A stretch of 64,000 nt of DNA, taken from positions 868,001-932,000 of the forward strand of contig NZ_AP018165.1 in NCBI RefSeq assembly GCF_002356335.1, read 5' to 3'. The position numbers and the translations under genes are program-made. The notes beneath the pieces were generated by a model. The model was given only the letters and a program-made list of their open reading frames with translations, had not been told where the DNA came from and searched no databases. Of the stretch, positions 61,590 through 64,000 are shown piece after piece; position 1 is the stretch's first letter; each line of letters opens with the position of its first letter. The DNA comes from [Mycobacterium] stephanolepidis (GTDB lineage: Bacteria > Actinomycetota > Actinomycetes > Mycobacteriales > Mycobacteriaceae).

Positions 61590-62650
61590 TAGCGCTTGGC
61601 ACCCCGTCTGCCTACCAGCACGGCGGCTGCCACCCCGGCGGTGACGCCGATCGCGGTGTCCAGGCCTCGGTACAGGATCAGGGTGAACGGGTCTGTGGGG
61701 TCGGCCAATTCGGTCATCAGCATCACCAGTGGGGTGAAGAAGCCGACTGCCAGCGCGTAGTGGCGAGCCATAAACAGCTCGGTGGGGAACAAGAGTGCTA
61801 TCACCAGTGCGCCTACCGCGACAGGCGGAAGGCCCAGCGTCATAAGCACTCCGGTGAGTACCAGGCCCGCGACAGTTCCCATGGTCCGGTGGGTGGCCCG
61901 CACCAGCACTCCCTGGATTTCTCGGTCTGACGGCCGTCCGACATCGATGGCGGACAGCGGTACGGCAGCCGCAGCCATCGCCCAGTTGGCGTGATCGAAG
62001 CCCAGCAGTAGCCCCGCCCCACCCGCCGCCGCGACGGCCAGCGCGTAGCGCAGCGCATGTATGCCGACATCGGGTGGGAGCCGACGATGCTTCACACGCC
62101 GTGTCGAGGTCTCGCCGGACGATCCGATGAGACCGATCAGGACCGACAGCAATGCCGTCGACAGGCACAGCCCAATGGCGCCCGGCGGGGCGATCAGACC
62201 CGCCGGAACGGTCGCCGTGGCGCCTATGGCGAAGAGGAAGAAGAAGGGGCCCGTCGGCTGCAGGCGTAACGCGTCGGCCATCACCGATCCGGCCGTCGCG
62301 AATGTCACCTCAACCGCGACCAGCATCCAGGTTCTGGCATGCAGCGACGAAAGCATCACGCCAAGAGCGACTCCCACGCAGAGGAGAGTCCCCGCCCGGA
62401 CTTGGTGACGCACCCGGCGCCAGCCGGATTCGGCGCGGCCGTAGATTCCGGTAAAAGAGCCGAAGACGATGTACACCAGTAACTCGGGCCGCCCGATGGC
62501 CAGCAGCACCACTCCGGGCAGAGCCAAACCGGCGGCCACCCTCAATGCGTGCCGGTGATCGTGGCGATCCGGACGGGTGTGCTCCCAAGCTTTGGTGGTG
62601 ATGATGGCAACCAGTGTGTGAGTGCGGCGTCGGGCCTGTCCAAGAGACAT
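61586..62650 (-). CDS. FUSC-family inner-membrane exporter-like protein
   Basis: 354 residues from ATG 62650 (MSLGQARRRTHTLVAIITTK). Ten or so hydrophobic helices in two halves: LRVAAGLALPGVVLLAIGRP, LVYIVFGSFTGIYGRAESGW, then HALRYALAVAAAGGAGLLLG and HRTMGTVAGLVLTGVLMTLG, the fusaric-acid-resistance/YccS pattern. Relatives export aromatic acids. It diverges from a LysR gene 48 bases away, which probably controls it. Upstream in-frame sequence to 63046 antisense to lysR is not coding. Confidence 0.82.
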   Translation of the reverse strand: MSLGQARRRTHTLVAIITTKAWEHTRPDRHDHRHALRVAAGLALPGVVLLAIGRPELLVYIVFGSFTGIYGRAESGWRRVRHQVRAGTLLCVGVALGVMLSSLHARTWMLVAVEVTFATAGSVMADALRLQPTGPFFFLFAIGATATVPAGLIAPPGAIGLCLSTALLSVLIGLIGSSGETSTRRVKHRRLPPDVGIHALRYALAVAAAGGAGLLLGFDHANWAMAAAAVPLSAIDVGRPSDREIQGVLVRATHRTMGTVAGLVLTGVLMTLGLPPVAVGALVIALLFPTELFMARHYALAVGFFTPLVMLMTELADPTDPFTLILYRGLDTAIGVTAGVAAAVLVGRRGAKRY

Positions 62651-62698
62651 TGCCGCTGAGGCGATAGGCGGTACCGATCGCTGGTGGTAGAACGAGTT

Positions 62699-63589
62699 AT
62701 GCAGTTCCGTCAGCTTGAATATTTCGTGGCGCTGGCGCGGGAACGACACTTCGCCCGCGCGGCGTCGGCATGCTACGTATCCCAGCCGGCACTGTCGGAG
62801 GCCATCCGGAAGCTCGAGCACGAGCTGGGCGTCCCGCTGGTACTGCGGGGGTCGAACTTTGAGGGCTTGACTCCGGAGGGAGAGCGCCTGGTCCTGTGGG
62901 CGCGAAGGATTCTCGCGGACCGTGACGCGCTGGAGCATGAGGTGACGGCCTTGCGCAGCGGACTCACCGGTGAGTTGCGGTTGGGTGTGGTGCCCGGGGC
63001 GGCCACCCGTGTGGCGCTGATGGCCGATGCGTTCTGTGCCGAACATCCGCTGGTGCGGGTGCGGATCGAGTCCAGCCTGCGGTCTGCGGAGATCCTGGAC
63101 CGCATCCGCCGGTTCGAACTCGATGCGGGCGTGGTCTACGACGACGGGCTGCAGACCGAAGGGCTCGAGCTAACCCGGCTTTATGAGGAACGCTATGTGC
63201 TGGTGGCGGGCGAGGGGTTGTTGCGTGACGCCCCCGAGCCGATCGACTGGTCGGAGGCGCTAAGCCTGCCCATGTGCTTGTTGCACAAGGGGATGCGTGA
63301 CCGTGATCGCATCGATGAGGCTGCTGCCGAGCATGGGCTCACAGTGTCGCCTCGCCTGGAGGCTGACTCCGTTGCGACACTGCTGGCCCTCGTCGGGACC
63401 GGTCGCTGGGCGGCCATCGTCGCACGGACCTGGTTCGCCACCGTACCTGCGCCGGCAGGTACTCGAGTCGTCGAGCTGCAGACACCGAGGCTCGGCTCGC
63501 CGGTCGCGCTGGTGCGTACCGCGGGCGAGCCCGCGTCGCTCTTGGCGCGCGCGCTGGCGCAGACGGCGGCACCGCTCGACCAGCTCTGA
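62699..63589 (+). CDS. LysR-family transcriptional regulator
   Basis: 296 residues from ATG 62699 (MQFRQLEYFVALARERHFAR). The winged HTH continues AASACYVSQPALSEAIRKLE, then HELGVPLVLRGSNFEGLTPE. The effector domain starts GELRLGVVPGAATRVALMAD. It probably senses a small molecule and controls the divergent FUSC gene and perhaps the formate dehydrogenase downstream, an arrangement seen for formate dehydrogenase regulators in other actinobacteria (inference). Confidence 0.9.
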   Translation: MQFRQLEYFVALARERHFARAASACYVSQPALSEAIRKLEHELGVPLVLRGSNFEGLTPEGERLVLWARRILADRDALEHEVTALRSGLTGELRLGVVPGAATRVALMADAFCAEHPLVRVRIESSLRSAEILDRIRRFELDAGVVYDDGLQTEGLELTRLYEERYVLVAGEGLLRDAPEPIDWSEALSLPMCLLHKGMRDRDRIDEAAAEHGLTVSPRLEADSVATLLALVGTGRWAAIVARTWFATVPAPAGTRVVELQTPRLGSPVALVRTAGEPASLLARALAQTAAPLDQL

Positions 63590-63745
63590 TCGGCTCTGCC
63601 TATTGGGCGGTCGGAACTTGGTCTTGGACACCGCACCACTGCGCGCCGGACACTGAGGGTGCGTCGAAATGAACGCATCGGATAGCTGGAAAGCCTTCTG
63701 CATCAATAGAACTGGCGGCCATACGACCGCCGTGGAGGAGTGGTC

Positions 63746-64000
63746 ATGGCGAAGATCTTGTGTGTGCTCTACCCCGACCCGGTGACGGGTTATCCGCCCG
63801 TATACGCCCGGGATTCGATCCCGGTCATCGGCGGCTATCCCGATGGGCAGACTCTGCCTACCCCGTCGGCCATCGATTTCACCCCGGGTGAACTGCTGGG
63901 ATGTGTATCCGGGGAGCTCGGCCTGCGCCGCTACCTGGAGGCGCAGGGGCACGAGCTTGTGGTTACCTCCGACAAAGATGGGCCCGACTCGGTGTTCGAG
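63746..64000 (+). CDS. fdh: NAD-dependent formate dehydrogenase, N-terminal part cut by window end
   Basis: 85 residues from ATG 63746 with GGAGGAG 5 bases upstream: MAKILCVLYPDPVTGYPPVY, then IDFTPGELLGCVSGELGLRR and the final TSDKDGPDSVFE. These are hallmark N-terminal segments of the D-2-hydroxyacid-dehydrogenase-type FDH, a metal-free enzyme oxidising formate to CO2 with NAD. The catalytic Arg, Gln and His lie beyond the window. It follows the LysR gene by 156 bases. Confidence 0.92.
   Translation, partial: MAKILCVLYPDPVTGYPPVYARDSIPVIGGYPDGQTLPTPSAIDFTPGELLGCVSGELGLRRYLEAQGHELVVTSDKDGPDSVFE

Overview
The window is high-GC, densely coded DNA from a mycobacterium. The gene order gltA, Rv0897c-like flavoprotein, prrB, prrA, echA6, Rv0906-like hydrolase, ctpE, Rv0909-like and Rv0910-like genes follows M. 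tuberculosis Rv0896 to Rv0910, and the window also carries ethA/ethR, mmpS/mmpL and an Rv0458/Rv0459-like pair. A rapid grower of the abscessus-chelonae type is my inference from general gene content; nothing here proves the species. No rRNA, tRNA, CRISPR array, insertion sequence or prophage was seen.

Layout. 1-9.9 kb is accessory catabolism: a truncated acyl-CoA ligase, an SMP-30-like hydrolase, a second ligase, then a TetR gene facing a flavoprotein / EthD / membrane-protein operon across a perfect 32-bp palindrome. Next come a decayed MpaB-like oxygenase and P450 facing a second TetR gene. 10-26.7 kb is the conserved core (citrate synthase, PrrAB, EchA6, CtpE, the Rv0909/Rv0910-like pair), with a lipoprotein lipase lodged inside the last pair. 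27-33 kb holds a luciferase-like oxidoreductase, a frameshifted MFS pump with a C-terminal winged-helix extension, and an aldehyde dehydrogenase with its DUF779 partner. 33.2-40.6 kb holds two large exported Lys/Pro/Ala repeat proteins. They bracket yaaA and three successive broken genes (VOC protein, polysaccharide deacetylase, DinB), each with two lesions.

40.7-48 kb is a redox and regulation block. ethA (Baeyer-Villiger monooxygenase) diverges from ethR, which is followed by alcohol dehydrogenase, thioesterase and enoyl-CoA hydratase genes in one tight operon. This suggests a ketone-to-ester-to-alcohol route. An ArsR-SRPBCC fusion and a P450 follow. 48-53.4 kb has a TetR gene, a DUF3159 protein and an mmpS-mmpL efflux operon facing its own TetR gene across a palindrome. 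53.4-60.4 kb is a stress-type island: DUF5994, universal stress protein, slipin, two ANTAR proteins, DUF6307, acyl desaturase, two tiny membrane proteins and a frameshifted CsbD. The end carries an ArsC-like protein, a FUSC exporter facing a LysR regulator, and the start of an NAD-dependent formate dehydrogenase.

Two themes stand out. About ten genes carry stops, frameshifts or internal deletions, several with two lesions each, which looks more like real decay than isolated base-calling errors. Many regulator genes lie beside inverted repeats that I could read directly; these are listed as candidate operators. All repeat and palindrome claims were read by eye.
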